From positions 310,001 to 374,000 of the forward strand of contig NZ_BMOT01000002.1 of NCBI RefSeq assembly GCF_014647215.1: DNA of 64,000 nt. Reading direction: 5' to 3'. The notes below the pieces were generated by a model. It was not told the DNA's origin, ran no database searches, and worked only from the letters and a program-made list of their open reading frames with translations. Position 1 is the stretch's first letter. Every line of letters starts with the position of its first letter. Shown one piece after another: positions 45,680-55,033 of this stretch. Origin of the DNA: Shewanella aestuarii (GTDB taxonomy: Bacteria; Pseudomonadota; Gammaproteobacteria; Enterobacterales; Shewanellaceae). The position numbers and the translations under genes were made by a program.

Positions 45680-47056
45680 ATGCACGTACATATTCTTGGC
45701 ATTTGTGGCACCTTTATGGGCGGTTTGGCTTTGTTAGCACGCGCAATGGGGCACAAAGTGACGGGCAGTGATGCCAATGTCTATCCACCAATGAGCACTC
45801 AGCTAGAGCAACAGGGCATAGAATTAATTCAAGGCTTTGACCCTTCCCAGTTAGGCGAAGAAGGTAAAAACCAACCGGATCTTGTGGTCATTGGTAATGC
45901 CATGAGTCGAGGCAACCTATGTGTTGAAGCCGTACTCAACCGAGGTATTAAGTACACTTCAGGTCCACAATTTTTGTCCGAACATATTTTGCCAAACCGT
46001 TGGGTACTTGCGGTATCGGGCACCCACGGTAAAACATCGACCTCAAGTATGTTGGCTTGGATATTAGAATACTGTGGTTACCAGCCCGGTTTTTTAATTG
46101 GTGGTGTGCCGCAAAATTTTGGGGTTTCAGCCCGTTTAGGTGACTCGCCATTTTTTGTGGTCGAAGCCGATGAATACGACAGTGCATTTTTTGATAAGCG
46201 TTCTAAGTTTGTCCATTATCGCCCACGCACGCTGGTTATTAATAATTTAGAGTTTGACCATGCGGATATCTTTGCCGATTTAGCCGCCATTCAACGTCAG
46301 TTTAACCATGTCATCCGTACTGTTCCGGGCGAAGGTAAAGTGATTTGGCCTAAAGATGTCACCGCAGTGCAACAAGTGATGGATATGGGCTGCTGGAGCG
46401 AACAAGAAACCTTTAGCCAGCAAGCGGATAATTCTGGGTGGCAGGGTAAATGTATTGCCGCCGATGGTCATAAGTTTGAAGTGTTTTTTAAAGGCCAATC
46501 GCAGGGGATGTTGGATTGGGGCTTAATTGGTCAGCACAATATTGAAAATGCGGTAATGGCGATAGCTGCAGCAAGGCATGTCGGCGTCACACCGGTTAAT
46601 GCCATTGAAGCATTAACCCAGTTTAGCCCGCCCAAAAGGCGCATGGAATTACTGGCGACGCCGAATAATATTGCGGTTTATGATGACTTTGCTCACCATC
46701 CGACCGCGATTGAAACCACGTTAAAAGGCTTACGCGCTAAAGTGGGTAATGGCAAAATCATTGTGGTGCTTGAGCCGCGCTCAAACACCATGAAAAGTGG
46801 TGTACACAAAGATACTTTAGCCAGCTCAATGGCTCTAGCAAACGAAGCCTGGTTATATCAGGCGAGTAACGTGGGCTGGGATATTGCCGACAATATGCGC
46901 TCGGCAACCATACCTGTCACCGTTAGCGATGATATTAGCCATATTGTGACTAAAGTCAGTCAGGCAGCTCACCCTGGCGACACCATTGTGGTCATGAGTA
47001 ACGGTGGATTTAATGGTATTCATCAACAAATCATTCAGGCATTGCTTAATCAATAA
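45680..47056 (+). CDS. mpl: UDP-N-acetylmuramate:L-alanyl-gamma-D-glutamyl-meso-diaminopimelate ligase
   Basis: This 458-aa ligase attaches recycled murein tripeptide to UDP-MurNAc. Mur ligase domains are visible in order: N-terminal Rossmann (HVHILGICGTFMGGLALLARAMGHKVTGSD), ATP loop (VSGTHGKTSTSSMLAWILE), central EADEYDSAFFDKRSKFVHY and C-terminal VYDDFAHHPTAIETTLKGLR with VVLEPRSNTMKSG. These match Mpl rather than MurC. A TAGAG site precedes the ATG. It is a cytoplasmic enzyme of cell-wall recycling. Confidence 0.97.
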   Translation: MHVHILGICGTFMGGLALLARAMGHKVTGSDANVYPPMSTQLEQQGIELIQGFDPSQLGEEGKNQPDLVVIGNAMSRGNLCVEAVLNRGIKYTSGPQFLSEHILPNRWVLAVSGTHGKTSTSSMLAWILEYCGYQPGFLIGGVPQNFGVSARLGDSPFFVVEADEYDSAFFDKRSKFVHYRPRTLVINNLEFDHADIFADLAAIQRQFNHVIRTVPGEGKVIWPKDVTAVQQVMDMGCWSEQETFSQQADNSGWQGKCIAADGHKFEVFFKGQSQGMLDWGLIGQHNIENAVMAIAAARHVGVTPVNAIEALTQFSPPKRRMELLATPNNIAVYDDFAHHPTAIETTLKGLRAKVGNGKIIVVLEPRSNTMKSGVHKDTLASSMALANEAWLYQASNVGWDIADNMRSATIPVTVSDDISHIVTKVSQAAHPGDTIVVMSNGGFNGIHQQIIQALLNQ

Positions 47057-47105
47057 CCCAAGCGTTACATGAGCTGTTATGGGGAGCACCGAATAAGGAT
47101 CAATC

Positions 47106-47765
47106 ATGGCGTATGCCAGAAAAGAGAAAGCAATTAGCCTAGCGTGGACCGGAGCATCGGGGGCACCTTATGGTATCAAGTTACTGCAATGCCTTCTTGC
47201 GGCTGATTATCAGGTTTTTTTGATGATTTCTAGCGCGGCTAGAGTGGTATTAGCCACAGAACATGCACTGCAATTAAGTGCAAACCCTGATAAAGCGCGT
47301 GAACAATTACTCAGTTATTTTGCTGAGCAACAAATCGCCTTAATGGGGGAGTTAGTCGTATTAGGCAAAGATGAATGGTTTTCTCCGCCAGCATCAGGTA
47401 GCGCCGCGCCGAAACAAATGGTCATTTGCCCCTGTTCAACAGGCACATTAGCCGCTGTTGCCACGGGAATGAGTAATAATTTATTAGAACGTGCAGCTGA
47501 TGTGGTACTAAAAGAACGCGGTCAGTTAATCCTTGTTCCTAGAGAAACTCCCTTTAGTGCCATACACTTAGAGCATATGTTAAGCCTAACGCGCAATGGC
47601 GCAACCATAATGCCTGCTGCGCCGGGGTTTTATCATAATCCCAAATCGATAGAAGATCTGGTAAACTTCATGGTTTCCCGAATTCTGGATCATTTGGGAA
47701 TTGCACACGCACTGACAAATCGCTGGGGTTACGGCACTGATGCCCCCCAAGATATCGATAATTGA
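47106..47765 (+). CDS. ubiX: Flavin prenyltransferase UbiX
   Basis: This 219-aa protein makes the prenylated FMN cofactor used by UbiD decarboxylase in ubiquinone synthesis. Diagnostic segments are [89 protein letters not shown] and the C-terminal [21 protein letters not shown] before the ATG is a good site. ubiD is not in the window. It lies 7 bp before hpt. Confidence 0.96.
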   Translation: MAYARKEKAISLAWTGASGAPYGIKLLQCLLAADYQVFLMISSAARVVLATEHALQLSANPDKAREQLLSYFAEQQIALMGELVVLGKDEWFSPPASGSAAPKQMVICPCSTGTLAAVATGMSNNLLERAADVVLKERGQLILVPRETPFSAIHLEHMLSLTRNGATIMPAAPGFYHNPKSIEDLVNFMVSRILDHLGIAHALTNRWGYGTDAPQDIDN

Positions 47766-47772
47766 GAACCGT

Positions 47773-48300
47773 ATGAAACACACGATTGAACCTATGATTT
47801 CAACCGAAGAAATCAACCAAACTTTAGATCAATTAGCCGAGCGTATTAACGCCCACTATGCCAATAGCGAACGTTTACTTATGGTTGGCTTATTAAAAGG
47901 CTCAGTGGTCTTTATGGCCGATTTATGTCGCCGTATTAAAGGCCACGTTGAAATCGACTTTATGTCAGTTTCAAGTTATGGCAATGCCACCACTAGTTCT
48001 CGTGATGTGAAAATTTTAAAAGATGTGCAATCTGATATTGGCGACCGCGACGTGTTAATTGTGGAAGACTTAATTGACTCAGGCAACACTTTGAACAAGG
48101 TGCGTGAAATTTTATTATTACGCAATCCGAAAAGTTTAGCCCTGTGTACCTTATTGGATAAGCCTGAGCGTCGTGAAGTGGATGTGCCAGTGGACTTTAT
48201 CGGTATGACGATCCCTGATGAATTTATCGTAGGTTATGGTATTGATTACGCAGAGCAGTATCGTAACTTGCCTTACATAGCTAAAGTTGTGCCGCTGTAA
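47773..48300 (+). CDS. hpt: Hypoxanthine phosphoribosyltransferase
   Basis: This 175-aa purine-salvage enzyme converts hypoxanthine and PRPP to IMP. The family motifs are [37 protein letters not shown], the PRPP loop [17 protein letters not shown] and [30 protein letters not shown]. The start at 47773 is preceded by GAGAACC; the frame opening at 47740 overlaps ubiX. A terminator follows. Confidence 0.96.
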   Translation: MKHTIEPMISTEEINQTLDQLAERINAHYANSERLLMVGLLKGSVVFMADLCRRIKGHVEIDFMSVSSYGNATTSSRDVKILKDVQSDIGDRDVLIVEDLIDSGNTLNKVREILLLRNPKSLALCTLLDKPERREVDVPVDFIGMTIPDEFIVGYGIDYAEQYRNLPYIAKVVPL

Positions 48301-48319
48301 GCGAGCAAACAAACCTGAT

Positions 48320-48346
48320 GACTCCCGCAATTGTGGGAGTTTTTTT
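48320..48346 (+). terminator. Terminator after hpt
   Basis: ACTCCCGCAATTGTGGGAGT (one mismatch in the stem) followed by six or seven T, about 20 bp after the hpt stop. Confidence 0.9.
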
Positions 48347-48380
48347 CACCCTTATTAACGGATCAGAAAAGGATATCAAC

Positions 48381-49316
48381 ATGAGTGATAACGCCAATGC
48401 CTTGGTGATCGAAAACCTGCAAAAAACCTATAAAGGCGGAGTTCACGCGGTAAAAGACATTAGTTTAACCGTTAAGCAAGGCGATTTTTTTGCCTTGTTA
48501 GGGCCTAACGGTGCGGGTAAGTCGACCACAATTGGTATTATTAGCTCATTAGTGCAAAAAACCACTGGCAGCGTTAAGGTATTTGGTTTTGATATCGACA
48601 AACAGCTTGAACAGGCTAAATTGTGCATTGGATTAGTGCCACAAGAGTTCAACTTTAATCAGTTTGAAACCGTGCTACAAATTGTGGTTAATCAGGCTGG
48701 TTATTACGGTGTACCTAGACACATTGCTTTTCAAAGAGCTGAAAAATATTTATCCCAGCTCGATTTATGGGAAAAACGCGACAGCCAGGCTCGTGCCTTA
48801 TCTGGCGGTATGAAGCGTCGTTTAATGATAGCCCGTGCATTAATGCATGAGCCTAAATTGCTGATCCTTGATGAACCTACCGCGGGAGTTGATATTGAAC
48901 TGCGCCGTTCAATGTGGGAATTTTTAAAGGAAATTAATCAGCAAGGTGTAACGATTATTCTGACCACTCATTACCTGGAAGAAGCCGAAATGTTGTGCCG
49001 CAATATTGGCATTATCGATAAAGGCTTATTGATTGAATGCACCAGCATGAAAAGCTTACTCAGCAAGCTGGATGTCGAAACGTTCATTTTAGATATTCGT
49101 CATGAAATTCATAGCGTACCTGCGTTAACCAATATGACCTGTCGGATTGTCGATAATCATACCCTTGAAGTTGATGTGGCTAAAGCCAATAATTTGAATG
49201 ATTTATTTAGCCAACTCAGTGTGCTGAATATTGAAGTGTTATCCATGCGCAATAAAGCCAATCGCCTTGAGGAATTGTTTGTGGAATTAGTCGAAAAAGC
49301 CAAGGAGACCAAATAA
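48381..49316 (+). CDS. yadG: ABC transporter ATP-binding protein, YadG type
   Basis: This 311-aa ATPase has Walker A (LLGPNGAGKSTT), Q-loop (GLVPQEFNFNQFE), signature (ALSGGMKRRLMIARALMHEP), Walker B (LLILDEPTAGVD) and H-loop (ILTTHYLEEAE). It matches YadG of E. coli, which pairs with YadH. The substrate is unproven. The start at 48381 has AAAAGGA; the frame from 48318 runs through the hpt terminator. Its stop overlaps the permease start (TAATG). Confidence 0.94.
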   Translation: MSDNANALVIENLQKTYKGGVHAVKDISLTVKQGDFFALLGPNGAGKSTTIGIISSLVQKTTGSVKVFGFDIDKQLEQAKLCIGLVPQEFNFNQFETVLQIVVNQAGYYGVPRHIAFQRAEKYLSQLDLWEKRDSQARALSGGMKRRLMIARALMHEPKLLILDEPTAGVDIELRRSMWEFLKEINQQGVTIILTTHYLEEAEMLCRNIGIIDKGLLIECTSMKSLLSKLDVETFILDIRHEIHSVPALTNMTCRIVDNHTLEVDVAKANNLNDLFSQLSVLNIEVLSMRNKANRLEELFVELVEKAKETK

Positions 49317-50086
49317 TGAACACACTGTATTGGGTCGCCTTTAAAAGTATTCTGATTAAAGAAATCAATCGCTTTACCCGTATTTGGGTGCAAACCTTAC
49401 TGCCGCCAGCCATCACCATGACCTTATATTTTCTCATTTTTGGCAACTTGGTCGGTAGCCGGATCGGTGAGATGGGCGGTGTAAGTTATATGGAGTTTAT
49501 TGCGCCAGGTTTAATCATGATGTCGGTTATCACCAACTCTTATTCTAATGTGGCTTCATCTTTTTATAGTGCTAAGTTTCAAGGCAATATTGAAGAAATC
49601 ATGGTCGCGCCAGTACCGCATTATGTGATGATTGCAGGTTATGTAGGCGGCGGCGTTGCCCGTGGTTTATGCGTTGGCTTGATTGTGACTTTGGTGGCAA
49701 TGTTTTTTGTTAACTTAAGCCTGCATCATGTTGGCTTAGTGATCATGACCGTATTCTTAACCTCAGTGTTGTTCGCCCTTGGCGGTTTAATCAATGCCGT
49801 GTTTGCCAAAAGTTTTGACGATATCAGCATTATTCCTACCTTCATATTAACCCCGTTAACCTATCTTGGCGGCGTGTTTTACTCGTTATCATTGTTGCCA
49901 GAGTTTTGGCAGGGTGTATCAGGATTAAATCCTGTGGTGTATATGATCAATGTATTCCGCTACGGTTTTTTAGGGTTTGCAGATATCAGTATTCCTTTAT
50001 CAATAGCGATTATGGTCGGCTTTTGTGCCACCTTATGGTTTGTGGCTTATTATTTGATATCTCGTGGCATAGGACTACGCAGCTAA
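49316..50086 (+). CDS. yadH: ABC-2 type transporter permease, YadH type
   Basis: This 256-aa inner-membrane permease has six hydrophobic segments, with the ABC-2 motifs RIWVQTLLPPAITMTLYFLIFGNLVG, YMEFIAPGLIMMSVITNSYSNVASSFYSAKFQGNIEEI and ILTPLTYLGGVFYSLSLLPEFWQ. Length equals E. coli YadH. It is translationally coupled to yadG by a 1-bp overlap, and CAAGGAGA in the yadG tail is its ribosome site. Confidence 0.95.
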   Translation: MNTLYWVAFKSILIKEINRFTRIWVQTLLPPAITMTLYFLIFGNLVGSRIGEMGGVSYMEFIAPGLIMMSVITNSYSNVASSFYSAKFQGNIEEIMVAPVPHYVMIAGYVGGGVARGLCVGLIVTLVAMFFVNLSLHHVGLVIMTVFLTSVLFALGGLINAVFAKSFDDISIIPTFILTPLTYLGGVFYSLSLLPEFWQGVSGLNPVVYMINVFRYGFLGFADISIPLSIAIMVGFCATLWFVAYYLISRGIGLRS

Positions 50087-50176
50087 AAATGTATTTAACC
50101 TCGACTCTGGTTTAAATTTAAGAAATTTTTAAATACGATTCAAATGCTTATGTTTTAATCTGTACTGATGACAAGA

Positions 50177-50217
50177 TGAGTTGACTTGCAATAGTGGGTT
50201 CATTGCAAGTCAACTCA
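50177..50217. repeat. Long perfect hairpin after yadH
   Basis: A 16-bp perfect inverted repeat (TGAGTTGACTTGCAAT / ATTGCAAGTCAACTCA) with a 9-nt loop lies in the 307-bp gene-free stretch 50087-50393 between convergent genes. No T run follows on either strand, so a plain Rho-independent terminator is unlikely. A weaker hairpin (AAGGGTCTT / AAGACTCTT) lies near 50297-50318. Nothing else is recognisable there. Confidence 0.75.
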
Positions 50218-50393
50218 ACCCAGTGAACGCGACAAAAAGCTGGGTGATATGGGTGAGTATCCCGAGCTGAGGTGAATTAATTTGTTTTATGCGTATAAGG
50301 GTCTTTATTAAGACTCTTTGCTCTTCTCAAACTGAGTCTTGCCTATGGATATGACTCATAAAATTAAGTTAATGCGGCGTGTTAGCTTGATGA

Positions 50394-52331
50394 TCAAGTG
50401 CATTTTTTATGGATAAAAGTGCGTTCAAATTGTTCTGCATTCATTGGTTTGCCATAAAAATAACCTTGACCTAAATCACAGCGTTCTTTGCGGATAAAGG
50501 CATCTTGGTTGATGGTTTCAACGCCTTCAGCAATCACTTCTAAATTGAGTTTTTTACCTATCGCTATGATGGTTTTAGTTAGCTCCCTATCTTGTTTATT
50601 CTCTTCTAGTTTTTTTATAAAACAGCGATCTATTTTTAGGGTATTAAATGAGTATTTTTGTAAGTAACTTAACGATGAATAACCCGTACCAAAGTCATCC
50701 AACGAGATTTTTATCCCAAGTTGTTGTAGTTTTTGAATTGTAAAGTGAGCTATGTGCTCATCTTGTAATAATAAACCTTCAGTTATTTCAAGCTCTAAAG
50801 CGGTTGCTGGTAGTTGATACAGTTTAAGTAAGTCAGCAACGTGATCAATAAAACGAGGATTACGGATTTGTAATGGTGAAATATTGATTGCAATCTTAAA
50901 GTCGTGCTCTACGGTTTTATACCATTTAGCCGTTTGAGAAAGGGCTGTATGAAGTACAAAATTACCTATATCAATAATTTGGCCATTGCGTTCTGCTAAA
51001 GAAATAAATTTATCAGGAGGGACATTACCTAATACGGGGTTATGCCAACGAAGTAGCGCCTCTGCACCCACAACTCTTTGTGTTTTTAGGTGAACTAGCG
51101 GTTGATAATTAAGGCTTAACTCATTCTTATTTAATGCATCCATTAAACGTGATTCAAGTTGAGAGCGTAAATTTAAGTTCTGTTGAGTGTGTTGGTTAAA
51201 AAAACTATGGCTTGATCCATTTGACTTGCTTATGGTCATGGCCGCACTGGCTTTTTGAATAAGCGAAATTGCTTCAATCCCATCATTAGGGGCTTGCGAA
51301 ATTCCCATACTTGAGGGAATGGTGATGTTGAAGTCATTGATAGTAAAAGGAGTAGAGCAACAGCCTAATGCTGATTCAATTAACTCAAACACAGCATTTT
51401 TGGCAGATGCATGTGTTTGAATAATGACAAATTCGACACCTGCAATCCGAGAGATAAAGGTGTTTTTATTAATCAGTTTTTGTAACCGCTGACTTAATAT
51501 TGCAAGTGCTTTGTCGCCAATCAAGTAACCATAACTATCATTAATTGATTTAAAATTACGTAATCCAAGATACAGTACAGAGACTTTATCTTTAGGTTTT
51601 CCTTTTTCGAGCATGCTAGATAACGTATTGATTAGGGTGATGCGATTTGGTAATCCTGTGAGGGGATCATAGTTTTTGTGGTATTCAAGTGTTGTTTCAG
51701 TGAGGGCACTATTTTCAATTTCTTTTATTAATTTTTCACTGAGCTCAACTAACTCTTGAGTGCGAAGTTGTACTTTTCTTTCTAACTCTTGATTCTGGAT
51801 TTGTAATTTAGTTTGCTGATATAGGGTCATCAAATTTGATTCAATTGCGCTTTGAAAACGCGCCAGAAGGCTACGAAATTTTTCGGTATAAACATGCTCT
51901 TTGTTATCGAGCATGCAGATCGTTCCAAATGTCCCTTTTTGATTAGGCCAACGAAGTGGTAAACCGCAATAGGCGATCATGCCGAGTTTTATATCAGGGT
52001 TGTTATTCCAAAGATCGTCTTTAAGAGCATTAGGAATATGGAGCTCTTTTGCTTCATGAATCACGGTTTCACAGTAAAGGCCGTGCCCTAAATTTTCGCT
52101 ATCATGTTTTTTATAAGGATTGCCACTAGTACGACTTGAGGCAAATACTTCGATGCTTGCCTTATGAACGCGCATTATTAATGCTACAGGGGTGTTGGCC
52201 AATTCTGAAAGTAAATCTAAGGTCTGTTGCCAGTTATCAAACATTTCATTGGGAACAATGATTTTTGATGTATCAATGTCAAAAGTGGAATCGTCTACTT
52301 TGGACTGATTGATGGCAGCAGTGTATGTCAT
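50394..52331 (-). CDS. c-di-GMP phosphodiesterase with GAF, degenerate GGDEF and EAL domains
   Basis: This 645-aa cytoplasmic protein has a GAF domain (about 30-165: YCETVIHEAKELHIPNALKDD, IAYCGLPLRWP), a coiled coil (165-215), a GGDEF domain whose active loop is changed to AGVEF (297-301) and whose metal Asp is lost (LGLRNF), and an EAL domain from about 395. The EAL site looks complete: EALLRW (424-429), INISPLQI, ELEITEGLLL, DDFGTGYSS, KIDRCFI and VIAEGVET. It should therefore degrade c-di-GMP, with GGDEF as a regulatory GTP-binding module. CGGAG is 10 bases before the ATG. It is divergent from the cyclase at 52648. Confidence 0.92.
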   Translation of the reverse strand: MTYTAAINQSKVDDSTFDIDTSKIIVPNEMFDNWQQTLDLLSELANTPVALIMRVHKASIEVFASSRTSGNPYKKHDSENLGHGLYCETVIHEAKELHIPNALKDDLWNNNPDIKLGMIAYCGLPLRWPNQKGTFGTICMLDNKEHVYTEKFRSLLARFQSAIESNLMTLYQQTKLQIQNQELERKVQLRTQELVELSEKLIKEIENSALTETTLEYHKNYDPLTGLPNRITLINTLSSMLEKGKPKDKVSVLYLGLRNFKSINDSYGYLIGDKALAILSQRLQKLINKNTFISRIAGVEFVIIQTHASAKNAVFELIESALGCCSTPFTINDFNITIPSSMGISQAPNDGIEAISLIQKASAAMTISKSNGSSHSFFNQHTQQNLNLRSQLESRLMDALNKNELSLNYQPLVHLKTQRVVGAEALLRWHNPVLGNVPPDKFISLAERNGQIIDIGNFVLHTALSQTAKWYKTVEHDFKIAINISPLQIRNPRFIDHVADLLKLYQLPATALELEITEGLLLQDEHIAHFTIQKLQQLGIKISLDDFGTGYSSLSYLQKYSFNTLKIDRCFIKKLEENKQDRELTKTIIAIGKKLNLEVIAEGVETINQDAFIRKERCDLGQGYFYGKPMNAEQFERTFIHKKCT

Positions 52332-52647
52332 AGCAGTTAGCTCCGAAAGGCAGTGCTTAAATTGTAGCTGTTTTATAATGAATGTGTATTTTTGTATGTT
52401 TAATGAGCATAGTATGGCTGCAAGCTTATGTTAATTTTTCAAGCTAATTAGCTGGTTTTTTTGGGTTCATGGTTTATTAGTCAAATAAGGCTTTTATTCA
52501 AAGCAAGCACTGAATATGTCACTCTTTATGGGCAGTCGCGTAAAATTACTGCTAATCTAATACTTGTTCTATACGCACCTTTTATTCTCCTTACTGAGTT
52601 GATATTTGTTCTTAGAGCTAAGTGAGTATTATGACAAAGAGTAAGAT
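52332..52647. other. Divergent promoter region between EAL and GGDEF genes
   Basis: This 316-bp AT-rich stretch lies between opposing starts. It must hold both promoters. I could not pick out a convincing operator, palindrome or small ORF. Confidence 0.4.
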
Positions 52648-54204
52648 ATGAAAATCTTTTACTTTCTCATCATTATCCTTTGGGGAGGAGTGCTTACTAT
52701 TGTCTACAATCAGGGTCATAAAAGTGTTGAAAACCAACTTATTAGTTCATTAAAAAGCAATGAGCGTGAGATTGGTCAGATGTTAGATGTCGCCATTGCC
52801 TACAACGAATCAATCACAGAACAATTGATTTTGAATTTCGATTTAGATGATCAATCTAGCCCGCATCCTTTAATCGCTTCATTTAAAAATTTCCCAGCAA
52901 TAAATACTTATGGCTTGCAAGGTGACGAAACCTTTGCGGGTAAGCCATTGAAAGCCAATTTGACCGGGGCTGGGTCATTAGCTGATGTCGATGCTGAAGA
53001 ATGGTCTGAAATTAACGCGGTATTAGGCTTAAATTTATCTGCACCAATCGCGGCTAAAGGCCAGCAATTCTTATGGTCTTATTACACGTCTCAAAAAGGC
53101 TTTATCTTACTCAGTCCGAGTGTACCGACTGAGCAATTTCATTTTGCCGAATATATCTATTCTAAACCTTTCTGGAAAATCGCCACCCCAGAGCAAAATC
53201 CAACGAAAGAAACTGTAGTGTCAGATTTGTATGATGATGCCGCAGGGGCTGGGTTGATGATTTCGATATCCACGCCAGTTTACTATCGCGATACTTTTAA
53301 AGGTGCGGTGTCGTTAGATGTGGGCTTGGAATACCTGAACAATGTTTTACATTCTGATTTATTAGTATTGGAAAATAACATTAGTCTGATTTCAGATAAG
53401 GGGAAGGTGGTCGCTAATAAGGCATTTAAAGATTTAGATGATATTGGCTTTGAGCTAAATGATCAGGTGTTAAATTATCAACTAGTCCAATTTTCTGGCG
53501 GGTATTACATTCTATCTAATCAGGTTAAAGGAAAGTTTTACATTGCCTATCAGTTATCCGATGAGCAATTACAAAACCTTGTAGTGGAAAACATTTATGG
53601 TCGTTTAGTTATCGTGTCAATGTTTGTGATTATTCTATGGCTGCTGGTTAAGTTGTTCGACATGCTTTGCAAAACCAGAAAACTGGCAGATTTAGATGGT
53701 TTAAGTAAATTGTATAACCGTATGTGTTTAGAGCGATTATCAAATGATGCGATCGAAGCCGCGATTAAAAATGATCAGCCAATTAGCGTTATCATGATAG
53801 ATATTGATTTTTTTAAACAATTGAATGATGAGCATGGTCATCATGCGGGCGATCAAGGCATTATCAATGTTGCCTCGGTTATCAAGCGTAACGTGAGAAA
53901 AGTTGATATTGTGGGTCGCTATGGCGGCGAAGAGTTTTTAATTACGGTTCCAAATACCAATCTCGAAACTGCCACATATTTAGCTGAACGGATCCGCACA
54001 GAGATTGAGCGCTCGATATTTTATGGTGATACAAAGGTCACTGTCAGTATTGGAGTGGCTGAATGTAAAGCCTTTAATCTTAATAGCTTTCAAGAGTTGT
54101 GTAAAAAAGCCGATTTAGCCCTTTATCAGGCCAAAGAAAATGGTCGCAACAAATGTGTTGTGTATAGCCATGAAATGGAAATATACAATCAGCGCCATAG
54201 TTAG
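52648..54204 (+). CDS. Membrane-bound diguanylate cyclase with periplasmic sensor
   Basis: This 518-aa protein has TM1 (3-20), a periplasmic sensor of about 290 residues probably of the Cache type (SKPFWKIATPEQNP, then STPVYYRDTFKGAVSLDVGLEYL), TM2 (316-338) and a GGDEF domain to the C-terminus. The active site GRYGGEEF (426-430) and IDIDFFKQLND are intact. The inhibition site is intact too: RKVD at 417-420. It should make c-di-GMP in response to an external small molecule under product feedback. It is divergent from the EAL gene. AGAG upstream is a weak ribosome site. Confidence 0.92.
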   Translation: MKIFYFLIIILWGGVLTIVYNQGHKSVENQLISSLKSNEREIGQMLDVAIAYNESITEQLILNFDLDDQSSPHPLIASFKNFPAINTYGLQGDETFAGKPLKANLTGAGSLADVDAEEWSEINAVLGLNLSAPIAAKGQQFLWSYYTSQKGFILLSPSVPTEQFHFAEYIYSKPFWKIATPEQNPTKETVVSDLYDDAAGAGLMISISTPVYYRDTFKGAVSLDVGLEYLNNVLHSDLLVLENNISLISDKGKVVANKAFKDLDDIGFELNDQVLNYQLVQFSGGYYILSNQVKGKFYIAYQLSDEQLQNLVVENIYGRLVIVSMFVIILWLLVKLFDMLCKTRKLADLDGLSKLYNRMCLERLSNDAIEAAIKNDQPISVIMIDIDFFKQLNDEHGHHAGDQGIINVASVIKRNVRKVDIVGRYGGEEFLITVPNTNLETATYLAERIRTEIERSIFYGDTKVTVSIGVAECKAFNLNSFQELCKKADLALYQAKENGRNKCVVYSHEMEIYNQRHS

Positions 54205-54255
54205 ATGGTGAGTCAACACAGTGTATTTATCTCTTAAGCGGAGTTGAGGGCCATA

Positions 54256-54477
54256 ATGAAACATAAATTACTGTGGTCTAGTGGCTTGTTATTGATCACC
54301 GGCATTGCCTTTGGCTATATTGAAACTACCTATTATCAATATCTTGATGAAAATAATGCCTTGATTGAAAGCTGGTTTTTACCCTTGAGTATGTTGTTTG
54401 TGTTTTTAGGGTGTTTAGGGATGTTTTTATTCATCATCAGAGCAATTTGGTTAGTACTCAAAAAGCTTAACCAATAG
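54256..54477 (+). CDS. DUF3955-like small membrane protein
   Basis: This 73-aa protein has two TM segments (about 7-24 and 42-66) and the family-like centre FGYIETTYYQYLDENNALIESWFLPL. The start at 54256 follows GAGGG; a TTG at 54244 in frame is less likely. It lies 21 bp before the ACT-domain gene, possibly co-transcribed. Function unknown. Confidence 0.78.
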   Translation: MKHKLLWSSGLLLITGIAFGYIETTYYQYLDENNALIESWFLPLSMLFVFLGCLGMFLFIIRAIWLVLKKLNQ

Positions 54478-54498
54478 CATAGTTAATTAAGGGCTTTA

Positions 54499-54894
54499 AT
54501 GTCTGGCATTACCGAACTCGATACACTTTTACAGTCTATGCAACCACAATTACTTGATACCGAATGGGTATTTTGTACTGTTCCAGGTTGTTTAGGTGAT
54601 TATTTAGCCTTAAATCCCATTGCGACCTTTATGGAGCCAGAAGGGTTAACTTTGGTACTTGAAAAGCTTGAGGCCATAAAGGCAGGTTTAGTTTTTGAGC
54701 AGACGTTTCGTCAAATTACCCTATCTGTGCATTCGAGTTTAGAGGCCGTGGGCTTAACCGCTGCGGTAGCTGCAAAGTTAACAACGAAAGGAATAAGCGC
54801 CAATGTCATTGCCGCTTATTATCACGACCATATTTTTGTCCCATCAGCTAAAGCCTCAGCGGCATTGGTCGCGTTACAAGAATTGTCATCATAA
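54499..54894 (+). CDS. ACT-domain protein (DUF2241-like)
   Basis: This 131-aa soluble protein matches small ACT-type proteins: an N-terminal LDTLLQSMQPQLLDTEWVFCTVPG, a central FMEPEGLTLVLEKLEAIKAGL, and a C-terminal ACT core (RQITLSVHSSLEAVGLTAAVAAKLTTKGISANVIAAYYHDHIFVP). ACT domains bind amino acids. The ligand and role are unknown. AAGGG six bases before the ATG supports the start. The stop lies at the edge of a small tandem repeat. Confidence 0.85.
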   Translation: MSGITELDTLLQSMQPQLLDTEWVFCTVPGCLGDYLALNPIATFMEPEGLTLVLEKLEAIKAGLVFEQTFRQITLSVHSSLEAVGLTAAVAAKLTTKGISANVIAAYYHDHIFVPSAKASAALVALQELSS

Positions 54895-54914
54895 GCATCA
54901 TAAGCATCATAAGG
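54888..54914 (+). repeat. Short tandem repeat at the ACT gene end
   Basis: A 9-bp unit (ATAAGCATC) is repeated with a partial third copy and overlaps the TAA stop. It is probably replication slippage. Confidence 0.7.
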
Positions 54915-55033
54915 GGTAAGTATGACCTATGATGAACGTCTAGTCATGCTCAGCAGGCCTTAGCTGAGTGAAAAATGAGAAAGCAGAATTAGGCGTGGTG
55001 ATACACTGTTTGCTTGATTGAGCTCAATCAACA

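Noticed and set aside
47740..47772. Overlapping start for hpt inside ubiX
   Set aside because: No ribosome site was seen, and the family N-terminus begins at [10 protein letters not shown] (47773).
54888..54914. Tandem ATAAGCATC as a phase-variable repeat
   Set aside because: There are fewer than three copies and it lies at a stop codon, so length changes would have little effect.
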